This document shows, piece by piece, positions 52,702-61,988 of a stretch of 64,000 bases of DNA. How positions within the stretch are numbered: the stretch's first letter is position 1; each line of letters begins with the position of its first letter. Origin of the DNA: Clostridiaceae bacterium (GTDB lineage Bacteria > Bacillota > Clostridia > Lachnospirales > Lachnospiraceae); the NCBI GenBank assembly GCA_910575795.1, contig CAJTGE010000014.1:62001-126000 (forward strand), read 5' to 3'. Both the position numbers and the translations under genes were made by a program. Below the pieces are notes generated by a model. It worked only from the letters and a program-made list of their open reading frames with translations. It was not told where the DNA came from and ran no database searches.

Positions 52702-52730
52702 ATTATACCAGCTCCCCCCCTAAATGTCAA
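52702..52730 (-). promoter_or_regulatory. Consensus promoter of the gcd-gct operon
   Basis: Minus-strand TTGACA (52725-52730), 17-bp spacer containing a run of seven G, and an extended TGGTATAAT (-10 at 52702-52707). It matches the sigma-70 consensus perfectly, as expected for a main catabolic operon. Confidence 0.88.
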
Positions 52731-52783
52731 CCGACGCTTTCATAAAATCTGCACAAAAAACGCGGTTTTCGGCGAAAAAAAAT

Positions 52784-52825
52784 AACGGTTTCCGACAAAT
52801 TTTCACTATGTGGAAACCGTTTTTT
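52784..52825 (-). terminator. Terminator isolating glnS from the gcd promoter
   Basis: AACGGTTTCC / GGAAACCGTT with an 18-nt loop and T tracts on both strands. On the minus strand it ends transcripts coming from glnS through the two hairpin repeats. Confidence 0.75.
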
Positions 52826-52843
52826 CGTTCATTTCATATAGTT

Positions 52844-53000
52844 AGGAACTGTCACGAAATAAATTAGCCGGACGGCGCTGGATAAATGTTCATCTGCAAA
52901 GAAGAAAATCGCAGGCGTAGCGGGCTGCGTCAAGATTTTCTGATGCGGCAGATGGGCATTTAGACAAGCTGAATGGCTAATTTATTTCGTGACAGTTCCT
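52844..53000. repeat. Long-hairpin repeat 1 (MITE-like)
   Basis: The 157-bp unit has perfect 26-bp terminal inverted repeats (AGGAACTGTCACGAAATAAA with the following TTAGCC, and the complement at 52975-53000). Inner parts also pair imperfectly (AAATG..CATCTGC with GCAGATG..CATTT; GAAAATC with GATTTTC), so the whole unit folds as one hairpin. No coding capacity. It looks like a MITE or a decayed mobile repeat. Confidence 0.8.
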
Positions 53001-53164
53001 TAGAGCGTGTTTGAAAATTCATTCCTGGCATCTGCACGCCCCACTTCGCGGTATATTTGTGCCAAATTCACTTAACGCAGCCCACTGCGCCGCGTTCATT
53101 TGGCACAAATCTCCCACAAAGTGGCACGCACAGCTACCAGAAAGCAATTTTCAAACACGCTCTA
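53001..53164. repeat. Long-hairpin repeat 2 (MITE-like), abutting repeat 1
   Basis: The 164-bp unit has perfect 19-bp terminal inverted repeats TAGAGCGTGTTTGAAAATT (53001-53019 and 53146-53164), with an inner pairing of TTTGTGCCAAAT and ACGCGG-like arms. It begins at the base after repeat 1 ends. Sequence differs from repeat 1, so two families are side by side. No coding capacity. Confidence 0.8.
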
Positions 53165-53188
53165 GCATGGCAAAGGCCGGCCCGCTCC

Positions 53189-54889
53189 CTATTTCCCGAC
53201 CTTAAAGGAACTCTTAAGCGAAACAATCCTGTTAAATACCGGAACGCCCGGCGCGCTGTCTTTACTGTCCACGCAGAAATATCCGTTTCTCACGAACTGG
53301 AAGCTGTCGTAAGCCTTTGCGTCCTTTAAGCCCGGCTCCAGATAGCATTCCTTTAATACGGTCAGGGAGTTTGGATTTAAGTTCAGGCTTCCGTCCGCGT
53401 TCAGCTTGCCCTTTTCCTCGTCCACCAGATTCTCATACAGACGGCACTCTGCCTTTATGGCCGACGATGCGGCTACCCAGTGGATGGTTCCCTTTACCTT
53501 TCTGCCCGTAAAACCGGATCCGCTCTTCGTCTCGGGATCATACGTACAGTGCACAACCGTCACCTTTCCGTCCTCATCCTTCTCGCATCCTGTACAAGTC
53601 ACAAAATAGGCGTTCATCAGGCGCACCTCATTGCCCGGGAACAGGCGGAAGTATTTCTTCGGCGGTTCCTCCATAAAATCATCGCGCTCGATGTAGAGCT
53701 CGCGCCCAAACGGGAGCTTCCGGGATCCAAGCGCCTCATTTTCCAGATTATTCGGGGCGTCCAGCTCCTCTGTCACTCCTTCGGGATAATTGTCGATCAC
53801 GAGGCGGATCGGGTCAAGGATCGCCATTACCCGCGGTTTTTTAAGCTTTAAGTCCTCGCGCAGGCAGTATTCCAGCATGGCGCTGTCGATCGAGTTGTCT
53901 GCCTTGGACACGCCGGCCAGCTCCACGAACCGGCGGATGGACTCCGGCGTGTAGCCTCTTCTCCTCAAAGCCGCGATCGTCACCAGGCGCGGATCGTCCC
54001 AGCCGTCCACAATCCCGTCCTCCACCAGCTTTTTGATGTAACGCTTCCCGGTAATGACATTGGTCAGGTACATCTTGGCAAACTCGATCTGGCGCGGCGG
54101 ATCCTCAAACTCACACTCTCTCACCACCCAGTCGTAGAGCGGCCGGTGATCCTCAAATTCCAGGGTGCAGATGGAATGCGTGATGTGCTCCACCGCATCC
54201 TCGATCGGATGTGCGAAATCATACATGGGATAAATACACCACTTGTCCCCCGTATTGTGATGGGCCATATGGGCCACACGGTAGATCACCGGATCGCGCA
54301 TATTGATATTCGGGGAGGCCATGTCAATCTTCGCCCGGAGCACCTTCTCCCCGTCCTTATACACGCCGTTTTTCATATTCTCAAATAATTCAAGGTTCTC
54401 TTCAACGGACCGGTTCCTCCACGGGCTTTCCTTTCCCGGGCTGTTAAAGTCGCCCCGGTACCCGCGGATCTCGTCCGCGCTCAGATCGCAGACAAACGCC
54501 TTTCCCTTTTTAATCAGAAGCACCGCGCACTCGTACATCGTCTGGAAATAATCCGACGCAAAAAACAGGCGATCCTCAAATTCCGCGCCCAGCCACTTTA
54601 CGTCCTCAATGATGGATTCCACAAATTCCGTCTTCTCCTTCGTGGGGTTCGTGTCGTCAAAGCGCAGGTTGAACTTTCCCCCATACTGCTTTGCAAGCCC
54701 GGAATTTAAGATAATGGACTTCGCGTGCCCGATGTGCAGATAACCGTTCGGCTCCGGCGGAAAACGGGTCTGGACATGATTGTAGACTCCCTCCGCGAGA
54801 TCCTTGTCAATCTCTCTTTCAATAAAATTCTTGGAAACGGTTTCTTTACCGTCTTCCGTGACAGCAGCCGTGTTTTTATTCTCTTCCAT
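53189..54889 (-). CDS. glnS: Glutaminyl-tRNA synthetase
   Basis: A 566-residue protein from ATG 54889 behind ACGGAGGAAATGCTT. It has the class I motif 1 in [20 protein letters not shown], the acceptor-end region [19 protein letters not shown], and two C-terminal anticodon-binding barrels. The KMSKS-equivalent reads [15 protein letters not shown] instead of the usual VMSKRKL. It charges tRNA-Gln directly; a tRNA-Gln gene is 15 kb away in the same window. Confidence 0.95.
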   Translation of the reverse strand: MEENKNTAAVTEDGKETVSKNFIEREIDKDLAEGVYNHVQTRFPPEPNGYLHIGHAKSIILNSGLAKQYGGKFNLRFDDTNPTKEKTEFVESIIEDVKWLGAEFEDRLFFASDYFQTMYECAVLLIKKGKAFVCDLSADEIRGYRGDFNSPGKESPWRNRSVEENLELFENMKNGVYKDGEKVLRAKIDMASPNINMRDPVIYRVAHMAHHNTGDKWCIYPMYDFAHPIEDAVEHITHSICTLEFEDHRPLYDWVVRECEFEDPPRQIEFAKMYLTNVITGKRYIKKLVEDGIVDGWDDPRLVTIAALRRRGYTPESIRRFVELAGVSKADNSIDSAMLEYCLREDLKLKKPRVMAILDPIRLVIDNYPEGVTEELDAPNNLENEALGSRKLPFGRELYIERDDFMEEPPKKYFRLFPGNEVRLMNAYFVTCTGCEKDEDGKVTVVHCTYDPETKSGSGFTGRKVKGTIHWVAASSAIKAECRLYENLVDEEKGKLNADGSLNLNPNSLTVLKECYLEPGLKDAKAYDSFQFVRNGYFCVDSKDSAPGVPVFNRIVSLKSSFKVGK

Positions 54890-55074
54890 AAGCATTTCCT
54901 CCGTCAATGTTTCAAAGATTGGTATAATCATATCACATTTTGTGCGAATGGAAAAGGTGAAATTGTCTGCGGCGGCTTTCACGCATATTTTCCCCCATTC
55001 CGGGTATGTTTACTTTATAACGATCCTATATCAAAGGAATTCATTCTTTCCACAATTACAAATCAGGAGGGACT

Positions 55075-56025
55075 ATGAAACGAGATAACCGCAAAATTGC
55101 ACTGATCGGCACAGGGATGGTAGGAATGAGCTATGCCTACGCGCTGCTCAACCAGAGCGTCTGCGACGAGCTGGTTTTGATTGACGTGAACCGCGAGCGG
55201 GCGGTGGGCGAGGCGATGGATTTGAATCACGGGCTGGCTTTTTCGGGATCCAGCATGAAGATCTACGCCGGGAGCTACCGCGACTGCACGGATGCGGACA
55301 TTGCCGTTATCTGCGCCGGGGTTGCGCAGAAGCCGGGGGAAAGCCGGCTGAATCTTTTGAAACGGAATATGACGGTTTTTCAGTCCATCGTGGATCCGAT
55401 CACGGCTTCGGGCTTTAACGGGATTTTTCTGGTGGCCACGAACCCGGTGGATGTCATGACGCACATTACCTGCGCGATCTCCGGCTTTAACCCCAGAAGG
55501 GTGCTCGGAACCGGGACGGCGCTGGACACGGCCAGGCTGCGCTACCTGCTGGGGGAATATTTACGGGTGGATCCCCGCAACGTACACGCCTATGTTATCG
55601 GCGAGCACGGGGACACGGAATTTGTGCCCTGGAGCCAGGCCATGGTGGCCACTAAATCCGTGAGCGCTCTGTGCGATGAATCCCACGGAAGCGTCTGCGC
55701 CGGGGATCTGGAAAAGATTTCCGAGGAGGTGCGGACAGCGGCTTATAAGATCATTGAGGCTAAAAATGCCACTTATTACGGTATCGGCATGGCGATGACG
55801 CGCATCACAAAGGCGATTCTCGGGGACGAACACAGCGTACTGACCGTGTCGGCCATGCTGCGCGGGGAATATGGGCAGAACGGCGTCTTTGTCGGGGTTC
55901 CCTGCATCATCAACCAGAACGGAATCCAGCGCGTCCTGACTCTGGATTTGAACGATGAGGAGCTTAAAAAGCTCGATCAGTCCTGCCAGACTCTGAAGCG
56001 GTGCTATGAAGAGCTTGACGATTAA
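55075..56025 (+). CDS. ldh: L-lactate dehydrogenase
   Basis: A 316-residue NAD-dependent LDH/MDH-fold enzyme behind ATCAGGAGGGACT. The Rossmann motif is IGTGMVGMSYAYAL, the substrate loop ICAGVAQKPGESRLNLL, then VATNPVDVMTHI and the catalytic GEHGD with His178. Glutamine in A-Q-K-P-G-E-S-R is typical of LDH rather than MDH. It reduces pyruvate to L-lactate. Divergent from glnS. Confidence 0.92.
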   Translation: MKRDNRKIALIGTGMVGMSYAYALLNQSVCDELVLIDVNRERAVGEAMDLNHGLAFSGSSMKIYAGSYRDCTDADIAVICAGVAQKPGESRLNLLKRNMTVFQSIVDPITASGFNGIFLVATNPVDVMTHITCAISGFNPRRVLGTGTALDTARLRYLLGEYLRVDPRNVHAYVIGEHGDTEFVPWSQAMVATKSVSALCDESHGSVCAGDLEKISEEVRTAAYKIIEAKNATYYGIGMAMTRITKAILGDEHSVLTVSAMLRGEYGQNGVFVGVPCIINQNGIQRVLTLDLNDEELKKLDQSCQTLKRCYEELDD

Positions 56026-56028
56026 AAT

Positions 56029-57519
56029 CTACCGGCTGGCCGGGGCCGCGGGAGCCATGATGTCAAAGCACACGGAATCCACGACGGTTTTCGTGACGTG
56101 ATTGTACACGACCACGTTCAGCCCGCGGCGGTTCCTGGACAGCTCGCTTTCGCCGATGCGGATCGAGCACGCGCTCTTCTCCCCGGCTCCCGTGCTTTTT
56201 ATTTCATAGGATACCCGTCCGCCGCATATGCGTCCCTCTGTTGCCAGCTCTCCGCTCCCCGCCGCCTCGATCGCCGCGCCCCCGGCGGCCACGGCGTAAT
56301 AGCTGAGCCCGGGCTTTCCTTCCGGGTTTTCCTTAAGCCCCAGGGCGTTCATTCTCTCCCACGCGCCCTTTGGCAGGACGGCGGGCTCTTCCCCGCGGAT
56401 GGCCATGAATACGGTATAGCGCGCATCGTCCAGACAGGCCAGATAATCGGAAAGCCCTGTCTGATATATAAGCTCACAGTCCTTTTTCACGCCCTCATAC
56501 CAGGCTTTTGTGTCCTCCCACTGGTGATCCGTCTGTCCGGCGATCCCGTATTCCCCGCTGAGGATCTTCCCCAGACGGGAAGTGACCTTTTCCGCCCCCC
56601 AAATGTTTCCATGGCCGTTGTCGTGGCTGTCCGCAGCCAAATGAAGACCTGTGGATTCGTAGAGCGGTTTCTCATTGAAATCATAAAACGGAATCCCCTT
56701 TTCCTGCGCATACTGCCGGATTGCGCGGCAGCGCGCGGGATTCTCCATAGTTGTGGGCGTTTTGACGAGGAGCAGGCGGATCCCGCGTTCCCTGCAAAGG
56801 GCCTCGATCCAGTCGAGATACGCTCTCATGAGCTCCACCATCGCTTCCGCATCCTCCCCGGAGTTTTCCTCAAATGGCTCGAACTCCTCATTCCCGCACA
56901 TGCCGGGCAGGGCCGTAAAGCCCTTCATCTCATAATGGGCGCTCATTTCCTTGTATGCAAAATCATCCTCGTTAAGACTCATCCAGCGCGTGTGATAGCG
57001 GATATTGGGGAAATAATAGCTGGCGGCGGACTGTTTTTCGTCCAGGGCGCAGATGTCGTTTACGGCCGCCCGCTTGACCCCGGACCACTTCATATAGTCG
57101 ATGGCCTTTCTGGTACAGCTCTCGGACGTGTTGAGCGCCTCATTCCGGTCGTAGGGAAACAGCAAATAGCAGTCCAGTACGACGGCCTTCGGCGTCTGGA
57201 AGCGCAGGGCCTCCAAAAGCCAGTAATATGACACCAACAGGTTCTGCCCATCAGAGCCCAGATTGTAACTGCGGATCCCGTACTCGTCGTAAAGCTTCTG
57301 CGGAGAAAAATGCGAGACCGCATGGCTGCTGCCGAAAAACAGCACATCCACCGTATTCTCCTCCATCTGATAAAATCCGAGATAGGTCGCGGTGGCGGGC
57401 CACGTCTGGTTAATGAAAAATTTCGGCGTCAGAATGCGGCCGGCCGACGCAAGGCAGAGCCAGAGCGCCGCTGTAAAGACCGCAGCCTTTGCCCAATACC
57501 GGATATGAAACCGTCCCAT
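56029..57519 (-). CDS. SGNH/AlgJ-like membrane-anchored protein, partner of MBOAT
   Basis: A 496-residue protein from ATG 57519; this ATG follows the MBOAT stop by 1 bp and uses GGAGGATTTTGAG within the end of that gene. An N-terminal membrane helix (residues 8-30) precedes an extracytoplasmic domain with DVLFFGSSHAVSHFSPQ (G-S-S-H, the SGNH block I Ser) and AADSHDNGHGNIWGAEKVTS (the D-x-x-H-like end). Such proteins complete O-acyl transfer to surface polymers after the MBOAT carrier. The long final 120 residues are beta-rich. The polymer is unknown. Confidence 0.75.
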   Translation of the reverse strand: MGRFHIRYWAKAAVFTAALWLCLASAGRILTPKFFINQTWPATATYLGFYQMEENTVDVLFFGSSHAVSHFSPQKLYDEYGIRSYNLGSDGQNLLVSYYWLLEALRFQTPKAVVLDCYLLFPYDRNEALNTSESCTRKAIDYMKWSGVKRAAVNDICALDEKQSAASYYFPNIRYHTRWMSLNEDDFAYKEMSAHYEMKGFTALPGMCGNEEFEPFEENSGEDAEAMVELMRAYLDWIEALCRERGIRLLLVKTPTTMENPARCRAIRQYAQEKGIPFYDFNEKPLYESTGLHLAADSHDNGHGNIWGAEKVTSRLGKILSGEYGIAGQTDHQWEDTKAWYEGVKKDCELIYQTGLSDYLACLDDARYTVFMAIRGEEPAVLPKGAWERMNALGLKENPEGKPGLSYYAVAAGGAAIEAAGSGELATEGRICGGRVSYEIKSTGAGEKSACSIRIGESELSRNRRGLNVVVYNHVTKTVVDSVCFDIMAPAAPASR

Positions 57520-57520
57520 C

Positions 57521-58999
57521 TCAAAATCCTCCGTAAATAAACGCCTGGGCGTCGAACCCAAAGCCGTATGTCCCAAACACAAACACAGCAACCGCCGCGC
57601 CCAGATAGCAGAACCACCGAAACAGGATATGCTGCCGCATAAGCCAGTCCCAGAGTTCCAGGCCGCGCCTTTCTTTGAGCAGGCTTGCCCGCAAAAGAAC
57701 CCAGGATGAAATGAGAAGAACGGCCCATTCCTTCCATTCGAGCCCCAGACGCAGCAGGGTATCGTCAAAGAGAATCCACGGATTCCACACCGAAACCATG
57801 GAAAAAAGCATGCGCAGCCCCTCCCGCAGGCTGTCCGCCCGGAACACGATCCAGGCCGCCATAACAGGAAACAGGGTCGCCGCCCGCCGCAGCACAGTCC
57901 GCAGAAGGCTGTCCCCGCTGATGCCGAGGAGCCGGCACAGCCTGTCCCGAACCGGCGCGGTTATCTCCTCCCCAATCTGGTACGCGGCGTGAAAAAGCCC
58001 CCAAAACAGGTACTTGTACCCCGCCCCGTGCCAGACGCCGCTGACGGCAAACGTCAGGGCCAGATTGATATAACGCCTCATCCTCCCCTTGCGGTTTCCG
58101 CCCAGCGGGATGTAGATATAGTCCCGCAGCCAGGAGCTTAGGGATATGTGCCACCTCTGCCAAAATTCCTTTACGGAAAGCGCGAGGTAGGGATGGTTAA
58201 AATTTTCCGCGAGCTGCACGCCGAATAAAGCCGCCGCGCCCCTGGCCATGCTGACGCACGCCATAAAGTCCGCGTAGAGCTGCAGGCTGTAGAGCGCCCC
58301 CGCGGCAAATACCACGAAGCCCGCGTACATAGCAGAGTGATCGAACACCGCATTCACCACAACCGCCGCTTTATCCGCAATCATCATTTTCAAAAAAAAT
58401 CCCCAGCCGATCAGGAGCAGCCCCCTTGTAAAGCCGGCCTCGTCAAAGCGGCGGCCGGTGAGAAGCTGCCGCCCCAGATCGCCAAATCGCGGGATCGGCC
58501 CCTGGATCGTCTGCGGGAAAAAGGAGATAAACAGCATATAATGAAGCGGATTCTTCTCCGGCTCTATCCTTCCGGTGAAAATATCGGCCAGATAGGCAAT
58601 CATCTGCAGCGTATAAAAGGACAGGCCCAGGGGGATGATAAAAGAACGCCCCGGCCGGTTAAGAAAGAACTGCAGGATAAAATTGCCGTTCTTAGTCACG
58701 ACAAGAGGCGCGGCAACCGCGCAAACCGCCGCCGCAAAGAGAAGCCGCTCCGGCGCGCGCGGGCCCCCTTCTTCCCGCCTTTTCTCTGCGCGGTTCTTCC
58801 TCATATAATATAGAAACAATCCCATCGCATAGCTGAACAGAACCATCGCGAAAAAGAGCTTCCGGCCGTGCGAAAGCCTGACGTAAAAGGCCATGCTCGC
58901 GGCCAGAAGCGCCAGCCAGCGAAACCGCAGGGGAAGCAGATAGTAGACCATGACCGCGGCGGCCAGAAAGATATAGTATGAAACCGAAAGAAATACCAT
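57521..58999 (-). CDS. MBOAT-family O-acyltransferase
   Basis: A 492-residue membrane protein; ATG 58999 is chosen, though GTG 59008 has GGAAGG closer. About eleven hydrophobic helices, with FFPQTIQGPIPRFGDLGRQL, NFNHPYLALSVKEFWQRWHI, SLSSWLRDYIYIPLGGNRKG and the catalytic His in LTFAVSGVWHGAGYKYLFWG. This is the AlgI/DltB pattern: it carries an acyl group across the membrane for O-acylation of cell-surface glycans. Its stop overlaps the ribosome site of the SGNH-like partner. Confidence 0.9.
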   Translation of the reverse strand: MVFLSVSYYIFLAAAVMVYYLLPLRFRWLALLAASMAFYVRLSHGRKLFFAMVLFSYAMGLFLYYMRKNRAEKRREEGGPRAPERLLFAAAVCAVAAPLVVTKNGNFILQFFLNRPGRSFIIPLGLSFYTLQMIAYLADIFTGRIEPEKNPLHYMLFISFFPQTIQGPIPRFGDLGRQLLTGRRFDEAGFTRGLLLIGWGFFLKMMIADKAAVVVNAVFDHSAMYAGFVVFAAGALYSLQLYADFMACVSMARGAAALFGVQLAENFNHPYLALSVKEFWQRWHISLSSWLRDYIYIPLGGNRKGRMRRYINLALTFAVSGVWHGAGYKYLFWGLFHAAYQIGEEITAPVRDRLCRLLGISGDSLLRTVLRRAATLFPVMAAWIVFRADSLREGLRMLFSMVSVWNPWILFDDTLLRLGLEWKEWAVLLISSWVLLRASLLKERRGLELWDWLMRQHILFRWFCYLGAAVAVFVFGTYGFGFDAQAFIYGGF

Positions 59000-59041
59000 C
59001 TTAAACACTGCCTTCCTTTTCCTGTATATGTACTCACAAAA

Positions 59042-59236
59042 TCAGGCGCAGAGAAATTCCGAGAGTACATATAAACGTCCCTGCCGCTGCCTTCTGGCGC
59101 TTTTGGAGGGCTTCGCGGGCGGCTGCGCCGGCTCCTGCGCAACCTTCATGCTCTTTGCAGCCAGCCGCCCGATGCCCCTGTTCTTCTCTGACAGCCCGCT
59201 GAAGATCGCCCGCATACAGACACTTCTACTTTCCAT
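59042..59236 (-). CDS. Possible small basic protein upstream of MBOAT
   Basis: A 64-residue frame from ATG 59236 behind GAGGGGATTCATCA, rich in Arg, Lys, Ser and Pro (AQEPAQPPAKPSKSARRQRQ). A TTGACA-N17-TAGGCT promoter (59279-59307) lies just upstream. It ends about 40 bp before the MBOAT start, across an inverted repeat (TATATGTACTC, 59025-59035 and 59063-59073). It may be a leader peptide or a chance frame; I know no family. Confidence 0.35.
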   Translation of the reverse strand: MESRSVCMRAIFSGLSEKNRGIGRLAAKSMKVAQEPAQPPAKPSKSARRQRQGRLYVLSEFLCA

Positions 59237-59445
59237 TGATGAATCCCCTCTCATTTTATCTGTAACGGATACAGTTCAAGCCTACATCAATTGTTGTTTT
59301 TTGTCAAACTTTTCCTTGTCTGATCCTTGGCTTTGTCACCATTCACTGATAATTTGAAAACGGGAGGATACCTGTGGACAGCAATACGGGAAGCGCTGAA
59401 ATGACACGCAATGTATCAAATATACTATGACGCTATACCAGCTCC

Positions 59446-60447
59446 CTACATGGCCAGCACCGCATTCCAGATCTCCTCCACCACCGGGATACCCAGCCTG
59501 CGGTTTTCCTGAATGCTTTTCAGCGCCCGTTCCCCGGGATAATACACCTGCCCGCCCTCCTGCGCGGGCACGGAGGTCTTGATATCCGCCACGATTTCGT
59601 TTACAACCGAATCGGTCAGCTCCACGGAATTGAATTTCCCGGGAGCAATGGCAATCATGATCTGGGTCAGGCCCACCTCGTCCCCAAGGGTTCCAATCCG
59701 GCTCACCGAATTGCCGCCCGCAAGCACGGTGGCGATCAGGTCCAGGGCAATGGAGATCCCGCTCCCTTTCCAGTATCCCATGGGCAATACCCGCTGCGTC
59801 TTCTCGATCTCCGCCGGATCCGTGCTCAGCCTGCCCTCAGAATCATACCCGCCCGGGACGGAAAGCTTCTGGCCCTTCAGTCTGCAGTCCTCCATCTTTC
59901 CGTAAGAAAACTGGGACATGGCGCAGTCAATGACCACATGATCCCCGCTGCTCCTGGGAATTGCCATCACAAAGGGATTGTTTCCAATCTTTTTGTCCTT
60001 TCCGCCCCAGGCCGGCATATTGGGACAGGTGTTGGACCAGCAGATGCCGATAAACCCCCGGTCCGCGGCCTGCCAGCCGTAGCTGCCGCCTCTCATCCAG
60101 TGGTTATTGTTGCCCAGGGCCACCACGCCCACGCCGTATTCCTCTGCCAGATCACAGGCCCGGTCCATGGCCCTCCTCGCGTTCAGCGGGCCGAATCCCC
60201 TGTGCCCGTCCCATCTCTCGATTGCCCCCATGCCCATCTCACAGGTAGGCGCGGCATCTGGGGCGATCTCTCCTTTTTCAAGGTAGGATACGACCCTGGG
60301 GAAACGGTTTAAACCGTGTGAATATACGCCCGCCATGCTGTTGCCGGCAAAAATGGAGGCCGCGTCGGCGGCGCTTTCGGGATCGAACCCGTGTTTTGTT
60401 AAAATACGTTCAAATTGCTTTACCATATCCTCATACATTACGCGCAT
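59446..60447 (-). CDS. 2,3-diketo-L-gulonate reductase-like (Ldh/YiaK family) oxidoreductase
   Basis: A 333-residue protein from ATG 60447 behind GGAGGAAAAGAAA, matching the 332-residue length of E. coli YiaK/DlgD. It shares with that protein GVYSHGLNRFPR, NNNHWMRGGSYGWQAADRGFIGICWSN, and LPMGYWKGSGISIALD. The family uses NAD(P)H on 2-keto acids, with the His of SHG/NHW at the active site. The exact substrate is inferred from similarity. A LacI operator overlaps its transcription start. Confidence 0.82.
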   Translation of the reverse strand: MRVMYEDMVKQFERILTKHGFDPESAADAASIFAGNSMAGVYSHGLNRFPRVVSYLEKGEIAPDAAPTCEMGMGAIERWDGHRGFGPLNARRAMDRACDLAEEYGVGVVALGNNNHWMRGGSYGWQAADRGFIGICWSNTCPNMPAWGGKDKKIGNNPFVMAIPRSSGDHVVIDCAMSQFSYGKMEDCRLKGQKLSVPGGYDSEGRLSTDPAEIEKTQRVLPMGYWKGSGISIALDLIATVLAGGNSVSRIGTLGDEVGLTQIMIAIAPGKFNSVELTDSVVNEIVADIKTSVPAQEGGQVYYPGERALKSIQENRRLGIPVVEEIWNAVLAM

Positions 60448-60469
60448 TTTCTTTTCCTCCTCTTTATGG

Positions 60470-60487
60470 ATTGCAATCGATTGCAAT
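60470..60487. promoter_or_regulatory. LacI-type operator 1 (perfect palindrome)
   Basis: ATTGCAATCGATTGCAAT is a perfect 18-bp palindrome with a central CG, the form used by LacI/GalR regulators. It lies between the -10 of the reductase promoter and its start codon, where a bound repressor blocks transcription. Confidence 0.85.
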
Positions 60488-60499
60488 TTGTTTGAGTTA

Positions 60500-60528
60500 A
60501 TAGTATCACAATTCCTTTCGTATTTCAA
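60500..60528 (-). promoter_or_regulatory. Promoter of the YiaK-like reductase gene
   Basis: Minus-strand TTGAAA (60523-60528), 17-bp spacer, TACTAT (60500-60505); operator 1 begins 13 bp downstream of the -10. Confidence 0.7.
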
Positions 60529-60704
60529 GTCTGTTTTTCCGGTGTTTTGCGATTTTTTTCTATGTGACAGAAACCCTTAAGATTCTGCACCGGATGGACA
60601 TAGAATTCTCCTTATCCGGCGCAGGCGGACAAAAAATACCCCGTCTGAACTGTTATAGCCGATATTAGGTTATTTCCGATATCTTTTTCTCGAAATGAGC
60701 CGTG

Positions 60705-60722
60705 ATTGCAATCGATTGCTTT
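60705..60722. promoter_or_regulatory. LacI-type operator 2
   Basis: ATTGCAATCGATTGCTTT matches operator 1 at 16 of 18 positions, 235 bp away (centre to centre). Two operators flanking a promoter at this distance would allow a DNA loop. The rest of the 382-bp gap 60448-60829 contains a triple 9-bp repeat (CATTGATGT) at about 60787-60813 and no supported gene. Confidence 0.75.
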
Positions 60723-60829
60723 CCCTGTCAAAATACAGGCAGCCCTGTTCCCGGCTGTCCGGCCGCATTCCGGTTCGGCTGCTGCATTGATGTCATTGAT
60801 GTCATTGATGTATTGCGTGTTCTGATGCA

Positions 60830-61891
60830 TTACGTACTCTCCCGCTCGATGATATCCGTAAACAGCATCATCTTCTGCGGATTTTCCTTTCCCTCAAGGG
60901 CATCCAGAAGGATTCTTGACGCGGCGGCGCTCACCTGTTCCAGCTTGTTATCCAGCGTGGTGAGCCTGGGGGAGCACAGTTCCCCGTAAATGGTGTTATC
61001 CACGCCCATGACCGCTACCTGACCAGGGACCTTCACGCCTCTTTCCGTCAGTGCCTGGATTCCTCCTGCCGCCAGAAGATCAATGGAAAAGATCATCCCT
61101 TCCACGTCCGGATGATCTTCCAGGATCTTCAGGGCCATATGGTATCCCTCTCTCAGGGACTCTCTTGTTGTTCTCAATGGTTTAACCGCGCCTTTATCGC
61201 CGCATGCCCGGCCGGGCCCATCCGTTTCACGGTAAATCCACAGATCTTCCCGTTTCCGGCCCAGCTCCAGCATGCCCGCGATAAACCCGTTTTCTTTTTC
61301 CAGGTTGGAGGGGGAACATGAATCCCTGATAAAGGCCAGCTTTCTCTTCCCTTTCCCGGCCATCAGGCGCACCCCGCTGCGGATTCCGCCCGCCTCGTCT
61401 GTCAGGACTCCGTATACGTTCGGCAGATCGAGCGCTCCGTTGACAATGGCCACCGGAATTTCCTTCAAGTGCTTCTCTATGCTCTCTTTCACGGCCTCTG
61501 TGGCCAGCATGGAGCCAATCAGGATAGCGCCGTCCACTCTCCGCTGCCCGAGAATGCGGACATATTCCCTCTTCTTCTGCTCCTCTGGCCCTGTGCTCAG
61601 TGTAATGCAGCAATATCCTCTGGCCGTCATCGCCTGCTCGATCACGTAGGCGCTTTCCGTGTGATGGCTCACCCGGATATCCTCAATCAGGATTCCGATG
61701 CTGCGGCTGGACTGGGTTACCAGCCCCCTGGCCGCCTCATTGGGCGTGTAATGGTATTTCTCCAGAAGATCCCGGACGCGCTTTCGCGTCTCCTCCCTGA
61801 TTCCCGGTTTGTTGTTGATAACCCTGGAGACGGTGCTGGCCGCCACGCCCGCTTCTTTTGCAATGTCATAAATGGTCATTTCACGCGCCAT
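60830..61891 (-). CDS. LacI-family transcriptional regulator
   Basis: A 353-residue protein: the HTH at residues 4-23 (IYDIAKEAGVAASTVSRVIN), hinge helix near 50 (EAARGLVTQSSRSIGILI), then a periplasmic-binding-protein fold with DGAILIGSML and QVAVMGVDNTIYGELCSPRL. It should repress through the two ATTGCAATCGATTGCAAT-type sites downstream. The gene lies between a D-2-hydroxyacid dehydrogenase and the YiaK-like gene, all on the minus strand, so it most likely senses a sugar acid or its keto form. Confidence 0.9.
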   Translation of the reverse strand: MAREMTIYDIAKEAGVAASTVSRVINNKPGIREETRKRVRDLLEKYHYTPNEAARGLVTQSSRSIGILIEDIRVSHHTESAYVIEQAMTARGYCCITLSTGPEEQKKREYVRILGQRRVDGAILIGSMLATEAVKESIEKHLKEIPVAIVNGALDLPNVYGVLTDEAGGIRSGVRLMAGKGKRKLAFIRDSCSPSNLEKENGFIAGMLELGRKREDLWIYRETDGPGRACGDKGAVKPLRTTRESLREGYHMALKILEDHPDVEGMIFSIDLLAAGGIQALTERGVKVPGQVAVMGVDNTIYGELCSPRLTTLDNKLEQVSAAASRILLDALEGKENPQKMMLFTDIIEREST

Positions 61892-61988
61892 CCTCTCTCA
61901 TTTTAAATCAGTCAGGGGCGTATGCGTCCCCCGTCCGCTGTACAGGAATTCTCCCCTCCTGGCATCTATTTTCAGCCTGCATATCCGC

